Positions 23,571 to 36,000 of a stretch of DNA of 64,000 nucleotides are shown here, one piece after another. The stretch's first letter is position 1. Each line of letters starts with the position of its first letter. Made by a program: the position numbers and the translations under genes. Under the pieces are notes generated by a model. The model ran no database searches and was not told the origin of the DNA. It worked only from the letters and a program-made list of their open reading frames with translations. The DNA is from Lithospermum erythrorhizon (Eukaryota > Streptophyta > Magnoliopsida > Boraginales > Boraginaceae), in the NCBI GenBank assembly GCA_019722365.1, contig JADFUC010000954.1:2666001-2730000 (forward strand), written 5' to 3'.

Positions 23571-24012
23571 GTTCTTGATGAATTAGTTTCATGTGTTATT
23601 GAATAATTTTGCTCAAATATTAATTTATAGTGTTCAGGTGATGTTATTCAATGATGGTTGGGGAAAAATTTAATCTTTTTTCTATAAGTATACTTGGTTA
23701 GCTTATTATTTGACCCCCAGATAGAAAAAAAAAGTAGAATTTATGATGGTGGCTTAAGAAGTATACTTTAGGTGATTATTGGTTTTTGTGGGTTGTCTTC
23801 ATAATCATGTTCTTGATGAATTCGAATAACTTGGTGCTCAAATATTAGTTTATGGTGATGATATCAATGAATGGTTGTGGAAAAGTTTGATCTTTTTTGT
23901 GAAGTATACTTGATTAGCTTATTAGTTGAAAAGAAGTTGACTTTATGATGGTGGATTAAGAAGTAGACTTTAAGTGATTATTGGTTTTTTGTGGGTTGTG
24001 TTCGTAATCATG
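23571..24012 (+). repeat. Two tandem units of about 200-240 bp upstream of the PP2C ATG
   Basis: 'gttcttgatgaatt' begins units at 23571 and 23809. Both contain in order 'gctcaaatatta', 'tttatgatggtgg', 'taagaagta' and 'gtgattattggttttt'. A third start ('atgttgttggtg') occurs near 24010. The region is probably the 5' UTR intron of the PP2C gene, with an acceptor shortly before 24214. Confidence 0.75.
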
Positions 24013-24213
24013 TTGTTGGTGTTGCTTAACTTCAGGTCTTATCGTTGGGTAATTGTTTCTGGTTTGTTTGGTGGTCAAAAGAGGTGGGTTGAGGTTGCTG
24101 GTAGTTGTGCAGAAGGTGTTAATATAGTGAGATTGTCTTTTGATTTCAGAGCAGGATTGAAGCCAGCTTTATCGGGTTGCTTCTAGCAAGTCTGTGTTTT
24201 AGGAAACGGAAAC

Positions 24214-26934
24214 ATGCCGTCTAATTATTTCACAGGATTCGGTGGAGCTCTCAGAGAGGGAGTGAAAAAATTGGTATTGGAACAAGAGAGTGGAGCTCAG
24301 GGAGCGGTTGAGGTTTTGATTAGAGAGGGTAGATTGTTGTTTGGTTCAGCGAATCTGCATGCAGTGGTGAGGTCTGGATCTGTTGCAGCTGCGCAAGCCA
24401 ATTTGCATATAGTAAACCGAAGGAAGAATATCTCAGTTGTTGGGGCATTTTCTCGTGCAATCTCCGTTCCTTCTGTGTCAGGGCCTTCATTTCAGGTTTG
24501 TGGATATCACGTGGATCGCCTTATATCAGAGCCAGAACAAGTTTCATCTCTTTCCGATTCTCGAAAGGCACTCATGGCAGTTTGCAGTTCAAAATCTTCT
24601 CTCTTCGACTACTCCCTCAGTAAGTTAATGACCAGGTCAATGCATCATGGTGACTTAGCAAAGGCCAATTTCACTTGTTCCAGCAAGAGAAGTTTGCACA
24701 GTTATTCCAAAGTCAGCATGAGTTTGAAAAATAACGACCTTCTAGACAAATTTGTTCTTTATGGATATTTTATATGCAATGTGTCAAAGAGAAACAGCAA
24801 ACCCAATCCATTTGAAGGATGTGGAGCTAGTGATATCCATACCTCATCGCCAGCATGTTTCTCTACTGACACCTCCCCCGCGTCCTTTCGAAATTCTTTA
24901 CAGGAGGATTTGTCTTCTAGCTCTACAGATTTGGCTGAAGAGTACGTTTTTAATTCTGTGTTGCAAGAAAATTACTTCGAATGTGTTGTCAATATTGAAT
25001 GTGGAGATTTAGCATTTGTTCGTGTCTTAGTGTCTTACTCAACTTCCATTTAACCAACCATTGAAATGTTCAACATTTTGAAATCTATGTTATGTATTAT
25101 TGTGTGTCAAATATAGAAAAAACAATTTAGCATCTGTTTACTTGACATCAGTTTTCATGACACTCACATTTATTATTTTTTCTTGTGTCAAATATAGAAA
25201 AAGCCCTGCAGACAAGATTTTGAAGCTAAATTCGGGATCTTGTTACCTGCCTCATCCTGACAAAGAAGAGACGGGTGGAGAGGATGCTCACTTTATTTGT
25301 ACAGACAAACAAGCAATTGGTGTAGCTGATGGAGTTGGGGGTTGGGCTGATCTTGGTGTCAATGCTGGTTTGTATGCTCGTGAGCTCATGAATAATTCAG
25401 TAACAGCCATTCAAGAAGAGCCTAAGGGTTCTATTGACCCAGCCAGGGTATTGGAGAAGGCATACATCAGTACAAGGGCCAAGGGCTCCTCTACCGCTTG
25501 TATTATTACTCTTACAGAACAGGTATTTGCAAAGGATTTTTGAATTACTTATTTCAATCCTTAAGCAAGTCAGCTTGATACTTCATTATGTTTATTTATC
25601 AAGTAGCAAGCTGACTTAATGTTGTCTTGAGCTACGATATGTTTTTCGTTAGCCTTTTGCTTGATTCTTTTATGCCTTGCGATCCGTAACAAAGTCTTTC
25701 TGAACTCCTACCTACTTGTTTCAACCTTTTCATGGTGATCAATCCTCTTAAAAACTTAAGATGTAAGACTTACCACTTCTAGTTGTGCATGTCTGAAGTT
25801 ACTCCCACTTTCTAATCTATATGTTTGTTTCTTTTCCAGGGCCTCCATGCTATTAATCTTGGTGATAGTGGATTTATGGTTGTTCGAGATGGGAGCACTG
25901 TTTTTAGGTCTCCTGCACAGCAGCATGATTTCAATTTCACATATCAATTGGAGTGTGGGAACGGTGGGGATTTGCCTAGTTCTGGAGAGGTCGGTTGGTT
26001 TATATCTTTATTACATGTACATGATTTGAACTTCTCTCTTATATATGGAGGTGTTTGATAAAGATGAAAGCGCGGTTTTTAGGGGGTTAGTTACATTACA
26101 AGTAGAGCTAATTGCAAGGAATGTATATATCTAAATTAAAAATATATACTCCGTATTAAAATTAATCAAGATGCACTCAACACAGCCCCGTTGTTGGCAA
26201 TGTGAAACATCCACATCTTTGAATATGATAGGTTAGGGTGCAAGTGGTGTAGTATTATATGGTAATGCACAACCACTTAGGTTTCTCCTTTCTTTTCAAT
26301 AAAAAATCACCATTTTAGGTATGTTAAAAAACTAGCTGGTTGATTTTTTCTTTAAAGCACTTTGGGATCGACTTTCTGGAAGTAATGTCATCATGGCATT
26401 TTTTTATGCAGGTTTTTAAAATTCCTGTTGCTCCAGGGGATGTGATCATTGCTGGTACGGATGGACTTTTTGACAATTTATATAACAGCGACATCACGGC
26501 GGTGGTTGTGCATGCCGTAAGAGCTGGATTTGGACCCCAGGTGACAGCTCAGAAGATAGCTGCGTTAGCCCGGCAACGAGCACTGGATAAAAATAGACAG
26601 ACACCTTTCTCCACTGCAGCTCAAGAGGCTGGGTTCCGCTACTATGGTGGAAAACTTGACGACATCACCGTTGTAGTTTCCTATATTACCCGCGACCAAA
26701 ATGTATGTACTGACTATTCCCTTTTTTCCCCAACGGTAGGAATTACAAAGATAGGAAAACTGACAATTCCCTTCATCCCCTCCAAGTTGCATGTGCTCGC
26801 ACACAGATACACACAACACAACTCTCTTTTTAAAATTATGTGTCAGTTGCTCGTTGTCCATGTTCTTTTGACTTTAACCTAACGTCTTTATTTCCTTTCC
26901 ACAGGAAAGCTCTTCCACGTCACGCTCAAGCTAG
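24214..26934 (+). CDS. Protein phosphatase 2C, PP2C55/PP2C80 type
   Basis: Exons 24214-24941, 25198-25522, 25840-25989, 26412-26702 and 26905-26934 join in frame to 507 residues. Residues 1-240 are a low-complexity, Ser-rich N-terminal extension without domain motifs. The catalytic domain follows: [19 protein letters not shown] (metal-site Asp 272), [14 protein letters not shown] (Asp 287 and Gly 288), [27 protein letters not shown] (Asp 418) and [11 protein letters not shown] (Asp 484/485). These keep the Mn/Mg-binding residues, so it should be an active Ser/Thr phosphatase. It belongs to the subgroup with Arabidopsis PP2C55 and yeast Ptc7, whose members are often organellar. The first exon's donor is 'gaaga|gtacgt'; the join restores [12 protein letters not shown]. 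The last exon codes only nine residues (ESSSTSRSS). Confidence 0.92.
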
Positions 26935-27801
26935 GCGTGCACCTTGATATCGGGTTTGGAGTATCAATTTGTTTGCTCTTACATGTAGTTAGAACCGAAA
27001 ATGCTCAGATTGCTGGCTTGGTTATAGAACTATCTATGACCATAAGTAGCTGAATTCTCTGATTTGCCTATCCTCTATAATCTGAGTTTGTGCACTCCAT
27101 ATCATTGTACATATTGACAGTTGGGTGCTGAGTTTTTATACTTTTATCATAAATTGGCAACAAACCAGAGGATCTGTTTAATAATGCAATTGCTTGCTTT
27201 TGTCTTCACTTTCTTGTGTCTTGCTAGTTTTTTTTTTTTGCATGGGATGTACATCAACTAATTCTAACCTCCCTTCAATTCCTTATGATCGATGTGTCCT
27301 TATGATCGATGTGTTTTAATTGACGTTTTTTGTTTTCTAAATGAAGTTTTGATATGGATTAATTTTTGTCCATTATTGTTGAATGTCAAGTGATGATCTA
27401 CATCGAACAAGGAACATCGTTTGCCGTTATGTTCTAGTAATTTTTTGCTCGATTGATATCGAAAATAATCGAGTAATTAGATGATTTGGTGAGGTCTATA
27501 AAGTTGAGTTTGGTGTGACTACTCTAATCCGACTACTTAACACTTTCTGTGCTATGTTCTTCCTCCATTTTATTTATTGCAATTGTTTGATTATGACATT
27601 TTACTTTATTGTTGTTTTTTATTTGACTTTTACACTAAAGTCGAGATGTCATTATCACTTAATTTTTATTTAATTTAGAATGAATTTTGCATCTCCTACT
27701 CGGTGATTAATCATCGACAAAGACATCATTAGTCCATGTCTAATCCTAATTTTCCCCTAAAGAGTAAACGTGAGCTCTCCTCAATTGACATATTTCGACT
27801 T
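26935..27801. other. 3' UTR of the PP2C gene, then intergenic
   Basis: Up to about 27200 this is probably the PP2C 3' UTR. A 'cttatgatcgatgtgt' doublet occurs at 27283-27315. Nothing else supported. Confidence 0.5.
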
Positions 27802-27809
27802 ACTTTCAT

Positions 27810-28281
27810 AGCAAGGGTGTTAACGAGTCGAATCGATTGATTTTGGGCCAAAATCGGTTAAATTAGATTAAACAAACCGAGCCGATTCGTTAATCAACCC
27901 AGAATCGTCGTTCGATTATGTCGGTTTGAAATAAAATCGTAAAAAACCGATTCGTTGTCGATTAGCCTGGCGTGTAAATTCGGTTAGTTAATCGAATTGC
28001 GCTCGTAATTCGCTTTAAACTATCTAGTGTTAAGGCTAAGGACATGTTTGGTATCTAATATTTAGTTAGTTTTAGATATTAACGAACGATTATAACCGAT
28101 TTTAAAGCGATTAACGAGCGAGTACAAAAGAATATAAAAGGATCATTATAACCGATTTTAACGAGCGAGTACAAACGAATTACGAGTCACGGTTCTGGCG
28201 AATGCTGTTCGGTCTGAGCAGAAACGAGTGAGCGAACGGTTTTTAACGGCGATTGTGTTTGGTCGGTTCACTAACAACCCT
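27810..28281. mobile_element. hAT-like non-autonomous element, 472 bp
   Basis: The ends are inverted: 'agggtgttaacgag' at the left, and 'actaacaaccct' at the right (complement agggttgttagt). Near-identical 8-mers flank it, ACTTTCAT (27802-27809) and ACTTCCAT (28282-28289), the target-duplication length of hAT transposons. The interior is rich in 'accgatt', 'aacgagcgagtacaaa' and similar repeats, with no transposase frame. Confidence 0.65.
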
Positions 28282-28297
28282 ACTTCCATTTAATATG

Positions 28298-28673
28298 TAC
28301 TCACTTCATTTCCGAAAAATTATTCTCTTTCTAATTTGATATATTAACTTTTAAAACTTCGATCTCAAATATTTTCGATATATTACATAATATTTTGTAA
28401 AAATATAGTATTTTTTAAGTAAATACTTTTATTGTAATATTATATTCCTAACATCGCTTATTTAGTTGATTATGTAGAAAAAAATTTACATTTTAACACT
28501 GCTTGTCGTTTATTTTTTTTGATGTAATATTTAAAATTGAACTTTTAAAGTGCTTTTACTTGTCGTTGGTTTATAATTGCTATATATAAATGAAAATAGT
28601 AAAATTAATTATCTTATTAATAAAAGCGAACTTTAACATGTATGATCGAAGAGTAATAGGGACGGAAGGAGTA
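28298..28673. mobile_element. Stowaway-like MITE, about 376 bp
   Basis: It starts 'tactcacttcatttccgaa' and ends 'gggacggaaggagta', whose complement is TACTCCTTCCGTCCC. TA at each end and 'CTCC.TCC' termini are typical of Stowaway. It lies directly next to the hAT-like element. Confidence 0.6.
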
Positions 28674-29053
28674 ATTTTGATTGAAAACAATATTGTATAA
28701 GTCAATTAAAATACTCCATATGAAATTATTTAATTCTTTTTTTTTTTATATTGAACTCGACTATCATTTAGATTGAAATATCAAATTAGATCTTCATAGT
28801 GGGAGAGTAAGAATTAAGAAAGTAAAAGAAACTAGAGTTTTAAGTCATGATAAATCGATTGATTTTTAAGTAGGCTGTGTGTTAAAATAAAAGCTCGAAA
28901 CACATTCAGTTATTAACCTCATTAATAAATCAAATCTTGAGAAAGTGAAAGCATAAATCCAAATCTTGATTGTTAACTCACTCAAGCTTCCCAAACCCCA
29001 ATTCACCTTCACGCCTACCCCCACTTTCCCCACCCACCCACCCCACCATTTGC

Positions 29054-31757
29054 ATGGCTATTCGAAGGGAAAAGTACAATCAATCACAGCGTGGATCAAG
29101 AATTGCAGCTGCAATTGCAATTGGAGTGCTTTTTGGTTGCATTTTTGCCTTCTTATATCCTCATGGCTTCTTCTCTTCAACTTCACCTACTCAAAATCAT
29201 ACATTATCCAAATCCCAGGTATATTTTGGATGGTTTAATTGGGTTGTTAAAGGCTTTTGTTGGGTTTTGAGTTTTGTTGTTTAATTTGTTGGGTTTAATT
29301 GATATTAATATTAGTGTGTTTGATTGAACTATGTTTGACTAATTTAGTTTAATTCATAATAAAGATCACACCTTTTTGGAATCATATATATATTTTGGAT
29401 GATTTAATTGAAATGTATGTTTTTTTTATTGGGTTTTGAGTTTTGTTCTTGTTTAATTTGTTGGGTTGATTTGTGTAATTTCATTTGATCTTAGTATTGT
29501 TGAGGTTATTGAACTATGTTTCACTAATTACTTTTAGTCCACTAATAAAAATCATACGTTTTTCAAATCCCAGGTATATTTGGTTTAGAATTTTGTTGGG
29601 TTTTGGGTTTTGTAATTGGGTTGTTTTAGAATTTTTTTTTTGGGTTTTGACTTTTGATATTTAATTTTTTGGGTTGATTTTTTGTGCAATTTCTTGATCT
29701 TAATATTGGCGAGTTTGATTGAATCATGTTTCACTAATTCATTTTACTCCAATAAAAATCACACCTTTTTCAAAATCCCATGTACTAATTGTGTAGCTTG
29801 ATTGGTTCGTCTCGGGGTTTTTTGGGTTTTGAATTTTGCTCTTGTTTTATTTGTTGGGTTGATTTGTGAAATTTTATTTGATCTTATACTTGGTGTGTTT
29901 GATTGAACTATGTTACACTTATTATTGTTTACTCCATGCTTAATTTATTGGTTTGATTTATGCAATTTCATTTGATCTTAATGCTGATGCATTTGGTTAA
30001 CTATTTTTCACTAATTTATTTTACTTCGACAGTAAGAATCACACATTTTTCAAAATCCCATGAACACTTTGGACAGCTTAATTGATCTGTCTCAGATGTG
30101 TTGTGTTTAATTCGTGTTTTGATCTTAATCTCGATGCGTTTGATTGAACTATGTTTCACTCATATCTTTTACTAATAGTAAAAATCACACCTTTTTCAAA
30201 ATCCCAGATAGTAATTTTTGTAGCTTAATTGTACAATAGCAGTTTTTCGACTAGATGTGGATTGAGTTTGGCTTTTGTTTGCTCTAGCTTTCTTGGATCG
30301 AATGTACCTTTGCGTTTGATCCTAATCTATGTGGTCAGCTGAACTATGTCTTGTTATTCTTTGCTTGCTATTTATGTTAAACCTAATAACAGATATAAAT
30401 AAATTAATTAGAACTTGTTTTTATTTTAGTTTCATGTTAATAACAATACAATCCAATCTCATTATCTTGCAATATAATTACTGCTCAGCTGTTTATATAT
30501 GAGCATAGCTGATTGCACATCTTACTTGGATTTATTCACATAAACATGCACACTTCTTTCTCATCAACTATGGATCTTCATACTTTGCTATTGCATATCA
30601 TGTCTTGTTGATATGGATATTCTTATGCTGTTAATTTTTTATAGGTTGAGCCATCCAAATGTGAATCTTCAGATAAGGTTAAAAAACTGAATGTGGATAT
30701 AATGAGACTGACAGAGAAGAATGCCGAGTTGGAGAAGCAGGTTAAGGAGCTAAATTCTAAGGTTCGGTTTGCTGAAGAAGGAAGAGATCATGCTCTGGAG
30801 CAATATAAGGCCTTGGGTGAACCTCAGAAGGCGGGTCCTTTTAATACCGTCAAGGCATTGAGAACGAACCCCTCTGTCCTACCCGATGAATCTGTAAATC
30901 CAAGACTTGCGAAGATCTTGACAGAGGTTGCTGTTAATAAAGAGCTGATAGTTTCTGTAGCAAATTCTAATGTGAAAGACATGTTAGAGGCTTGGTCCTC
31001 AAGCATTCAGAAAGTAGGTATTCCAAATTATCTGGTTGTGGCATTAGATGATGGAATTGAGGACTTCTGCAAATCGAATGGTGTCCCTGTGTACAAAAGA
31101 GATCCAGATGAGAATGTTGATTCAGTTGGAAAGTCGGGGGGTAATCATGCTGTCTCAGGACTCAAGTTCCGAATCTTGAGAGAGTTTCTACAGCTTGGTT
31201 ACAGTGTTCTTCTTTCAGATGTTGATATTGTATACTTACAAAATCCATTTCATCATTTATATCGGGATTCAGATGTTGAGTCTATGACAGATGGTCATGA
31301 TAACAGAACAGCATACGGTTACAATGATGTCTTTGATGAACCAGCCATGGGTTGGGCTCGATATGCTCACACAATGCGGATATGGGTGTACAATTCTGGA
31401 TTCTTCTACATAAGACCTACCCTTCCAGCAATTGAACTACTGGATCGAGTTGCTGATAGGCTTGCTCACGAGAATGCCTGGGATCAGGCAGTCTTCAATG
31501 AAGAACTTTCTTTCCCTTCACACCCAGGGTATATTGGCCTTCATGCTGCGAGAAGAACCATGGATTTATATCTCTTTATGAATAGTAAGGTCCTTTTCAA
31601 ATATGTGAGGAACGATGCTGCTCTGAAGAAGTTAAAGCCAGTCATTGTTCATATAAATTACCACCCAGATAAACTTCCAAGGATGAAAGCAGTTGTTGAG
31701 TATTACGTCGATGGTAAGCAAGATGCCTTAGATCCATTCCCATTAGGCTCTCAATGA
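29054..31757 (+). CDS. RRA: Arabinosyltransferase of the RRA family (GT77)
   Basis: Exons 29054-29218 and 30645-31757 give 425 residues, close to Arabidopsis RRA1-3 (about 430). It is a type II membrane protein: short cytosolic [14 protein letters not shown], a membrane helix at 17-35, a coiled-coil stem at about 66-110, then the nucleotide-diphospho-sugar transferase domain. The DVD metal/UDP-sugar motif is at 247-249 ([10 protein letters not shown]). The C-terminal [11 protein letters not shown] segment is typical of the family. RRA enzymes work in the Golgi and add beta-arabinofuranose in short chains to hydroxyproline of extensins, affecting root-hair walls. All motifs are intact. The 1.4-kb intron carries a degenerate tandem array built from the exon-1/intron-1 border. 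The ATG at 29054 gives the expected N-terminus; out-of-frame ATGs upstream are not used. Confidence 0.93.
29194..30230 (+). repeat. Tandem array in RRA intron 1 that includes the exon-1 end and donor
   Basis: About six units of 145-210 bp (one gap of 280 bp). Each contains a block like the end of exon 1, 'aaaatcatacattatccaaa' then 'tcccag', followed by 'agcttaattg', T/G-rich 'gggttttgagttttg', 'tttgatctta' and 'gaactatgtttcactaatt'. The blocks start at about 29194 (the real exon), 29358, 29543, 29752, 30033 and 30178. The copy at 29543 keeps a full 'cccag|gtatatt' donor-like site. Confidence 0.82.
30509..30588 (+). repeat. 80-bp direct repeat, copy 1 (RRA intron)
   Basis: 'ctgattgcacatcttacttg' through 'tcttcatactttgc' is identical over 80 bases to 32036-32115. 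Weaker similarity continues about 25 bases upstream ('ctcagct..ttatat'). Confidence 0.95.
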
Positions 31758-32035
31758 GGTAATAAACCCACGCCTGTAATCGATGAGAAGTTTCACCGTG
31801 CTGATTGACTGGCGATGAATATAGAGACTTCCTCTGGTCACATACCTCAGACGCGTCGCCTGTCAAATGCAAGAAAGTGAATTATCCTTTGGTTCCTCCC
31901 TTTTATGTGCTTTATAAATGATTCACACAAACTGTAGCACATAGGCGACAGAAAACCTTCTTGCATATGCAATGGTATTTGATTGTATCACTAGAAAGCA
32001 ATTAATTCTCAGCTTTATGTTATACTCTTGTCATG

Positions 32036-32115
32036 CTGATTGCACATCTTACTTGGATTTATTCACATAAACATGCACACTTCTTTCTCATCAACTATGG
32101 ATCTTCATACTTTGC
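32036..32115 (+). repeat. 80-bp direct repeat, copy 2 (downstream of RRA)
   Basis: Identical to 30509-30588. It lies about 280 bp after the RRA stop codon, in the 3' UTR or just beyond. Confidence 0.95.
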
Positions 32116-33096
32116 ATATTACAGTCAACTGATCTCTGTGCACATATAAACAAAGACAAGTTTTTTTTTTTTAACTAAACATCCTTCACATGTTCCACCA
32201 GTGAGATTACAACAACGTGCAAGTGTGGTCCAGTTGATTGAGGTGATGGAGTTGATTGAGGCTCAGAGTATCTTTGAATTAGCGCGTGAGTTCGATGTGG
32301 CGATCTTGTGTTATTGGCGTTAAAACTGACCTGGTGAAACAAGGGAGAATGCGAGGCAGGACCCGGGTTGGGAGGCGTGTCGGTATCTTGGGAGTGTCGA
32401 TTTACGTAGGTACGTGGTGGTTTGCGTGCTGCGTAGATGCTGGCAAAGGGAGGACTAAACCTTCTTGGAAAAAAAAAGAAACCCGTGGTCTAATATTTTA
32501 TCACCAGCTCAATCCCCCCTCTCAATTTAAAAAACCTCAACCAATGGATGCCAAACAAAAAGACAGACCAAAATTTCTTTGTTCAGCAAAATAAAACTCT
32601 CCATCTGTCCAGTAGAAAAATTTATATTCTTATCCAATATCCACAGTCCATTAAGCAACATCCCTCACACTATGTGGCTTCAAATTCCCTCCAAGAAAGA
32701 CAAAAAGCCTCTCTTTCCACTCTTATCAGTTTTCTGCCTTCTTTCTTGAATTTCCTGAGCCAATAATAATCAAGAACTTTAAAAAATGAAATTTTATGTC
32801 ATGAAAATTGATTAGGCTTAAATTCTCAACACCTAAGTTAGTTTTTTCTTCATATTAGGAAATAAATCTCATTAATAATTTCATTTCCAAATTTATTAGT
32901 ATATCATCATTGCACCACCAAGAAAATGCTCATATACTTTTCTTTAACTGAGATATCTATACTCATAAGTTATCAGCTGTAATAATCATTCATGGTATTC
33001 TTGAAGTTGTTTGTTGAGGTAGTTTGGATGGTGGATTGATAATAAGTGATTCATTTTTCCCGCCATATTTGGTCGTTTAAAAGTTAGTTATTAAAT
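32116..33096. other. Intergenic / upstream of the JAC1-type gene
   Basis: No gene seen. A slightly GC-richer stretch at 32286-32470 is open in one frame, but the peptide (Trp/Arg/Gly-rich) resembles no family and has no support. Confidence 0.5.
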
Positions 33097-36000
33097 ATGG
33101 AGAGATTTGCTCAGAGGGGAAATGAATTGTTTGGAACGAGACCTCAGAAGTCCTTTGAAAACGCTCAGAGCACGCGGTACAACAATTTAGACATGGATTT
33201 TGATGATGTTTTTGGAGGTCCACCGAGGAGATATTCGATGCAGGAAGTGAAGATGAGATACAGTTTCTGTGAACCACTTGAGGAGGAGAATTCTAAGGAT
33301 AACAATGATGAGAATTCGACAATGTTTGACCAGTGGTCTGGTCTGGTAAAGAAGCCAGTTTTTGGTGAAGAGATTGTGACTCGAAGGAGATATGTAAATG
33401 ATACATTCTTTGATGATATATTTAAAGGTGATGAGAGTTCTAGTTCACCTAGGAAGAGTGATTATCATAGGTCGAATTCAGGTTCTCGGATTTCAAGTCC
33501 TGCTAGGCCTTTGCCACCTAAAGCTGAGCCTTTCAGTACCTCTCTTCCTTCTCAATTCAGGTTTTTCATTTCTCTTTGATGATTCTGTGAATTGATTATA
33601 TCTTACAAGAAAAGAATGTTTCAAAATTCGTGTTCATCTTTTGGAATCAGTCAATATCAGAATTTAAATTTTAATGTAACATGTCAGGTAATCGATTGAA
33701 GGATTTAACTGGTAATTCAACTGTATTATGCATACGCACATTTGTTTCCAGCCGTCTATTTTATGGAGTAGTAACTCCACGGATGCTTGTCATCCGACAA
33801 TCCTCGTGTGACTCCTAAAATTTGTTGAACTGTGTGTGAGTGAGGACTAAGTGCACCGAAAGCACTCTTATTGGTTTATGGACTTAGATTGTGACAAATC
33901 CACTACCTTCTATAGCTCCGGAGTTGTGGAGCCTGCTATTTGCTAAATTCTTGGTCAATGGGGAGTGGAAAACTAGGGCATTTTTAGAATCAAATTCACT
34001 CATTGCTAATTGTTTGCTTATGAATTGCACTCCTGCAATTTTGTCACATTCTTATACTGTGGTGTGTTCAGTGAGTTAATTCATTTATGGTCATAATCAT
34101 TTGCTCTTATTTCTGTACTTTCCAGTCTATCTGCGGAACTAACAAAAGCAAGTGATTATCCTGGCCTTTCTTCTGAACATGGTATCACAATTAGGAACGA
34201 GGATGCAAAATCAAATGGGACAAGTAGTCCAGTTCTTTCCAAGTCGCCGTTTTCTAAGTTTCTAAATCGAGCAATGTGGGGGAAACATGAGTCACGGGGT
34301 GATAAATATCGTCAGAGCCCCTTATCCCGTGAAGCATCTGTTGGTAACTTGGAGTCTCTAGATGGACTCAGTGTTGATAATAAGAAGGATATAACAAACA
34401 AAAAGATCTCAGGATATGTTGAATCTCCAAGAGATGGGAGCCAGTTTCATTTCTCGATACATAATTGGGCACATGGAGAAGTACCATTTTTAATACCTCT
34501 TAAAGAAGGCAAGAGCGCATCTAGGAGTACTCATACTGAGTCATCGACCATTGAAATCAAGAAGGATGATGAAAGAAGCAACCAAGACAGACTAGACTTG
34601 GAGGAAGTTGCCAAGGAAGCAAATCTTGACATATCTGGCTTGAAAACTGATAATGGCGTTGAACACCATGCAGTTGACAGCCAAAGTACATTGAGCAACT
34701 ACTTAAATGAAGAAACTCAGCTATCACATAATGTAGATAAATGCAACAATGTGAAACAAGCCCCAAGTCTAGTACAATATCCTGAGACTGAATTAAAACC
34801 TTTGGGTGTGTTGTTCGATGAGAAGGTTGATGGACAAGGTAAGTTCTGTTTTAGATCAAGCAGTCCATTAAATAATTTGTTCTATCTAACAAACTTCTAT
34901 TTCTACCAGAAGGAAACACAAAGGAGATAGCTGAAAGAGGCCTGGAAGTTAGAAAGGGAGCCAAATCAGCCAACTTCAGTAACAAAGAGAAGAAAAATGA
35001 TGCGAAGAAGAAAAGTTCAAAGAAGACGGTGGTTAGTAAAAGTACCTCCCCAGGTTCACCAAAGACTTCAGGAGATATTCCCCATAAAACTGGAGTTAAA
35101 GGAAAAGTAAGAGATTTTGTGAAAATCTTCAGCCAGGAAACAACGGAAAGGCCTAAGGTGAGTTCTAATAATCAAAGTCAGAGCTCCAGATGGACAGGCA
35201 GAGAAAATTATGGAATGGATGGTGAAGTAAAATTTACAAACAAGGCAACAGAAGAAGTAGAGATATCAAAAACAGATGGAACGCCAAATGCTTTTCGTGG
35301 GGTAAAAATTAGACTTCTTGTTTTTGTCGATGAACATATTTTCAATTAATATTTGGTGTGAGGAAAATATTCTGCATCTCTGATTCCACCTTCCACCTTT
35401 ACAGACAGATGAAAATCCTGCGGATGATGAAGTTAAACAACCATCTGTCCCAAAAGTTTCAGTTGATAGTGATAGCAGATACACTGAACAGAAGGGAGCT
35501 CCACCTTTTACTGGTAACAAATTCAATTATGTGCCAATTCTACAAATACAAAGAATATTCTATTTCATCTCACCAGATAAAACAAGATTATATCTGTTTC
35601 TTTTTTTTCAACCTCAGAACCCTTTGGCTTTAAGGTTACAGATGAGAGTTCAGAGACTTACTTTAGAGGGAGCTTCTCGGTATGTAATCTGGTGTTGAAA
35701 ATGTGTACTCTTAGAACATTCATATATTTGTTTCCCTTATGAAGATAGATTGCATGCATTGACAGGTAGAAGAATTGAGCAATGATCAGGACAAAGATTT
35801 GCAACCTAGTGGAGATGCTGACTATATCAAAGTAGTTTTCTTTATCCCAGTCATCCAGTGTTTTTCATTCTTTATTCATAACCTTCGAGTTCTGAGTATG
35901 ATACTTATAAACAGGTTTCTGATGCTAAAATTAAACAATGGTCACAAGGGAGGAAAGGAAATATTCGGTCTTTATTATCAACCTTGCAATTGGTAAGTTG

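Noticed and set aside
32286..32594. 102-codon open frame upstream of the JAC1-type gene
   Set aside because: Composition is odd, no domain or family resemblance, and no splice context.
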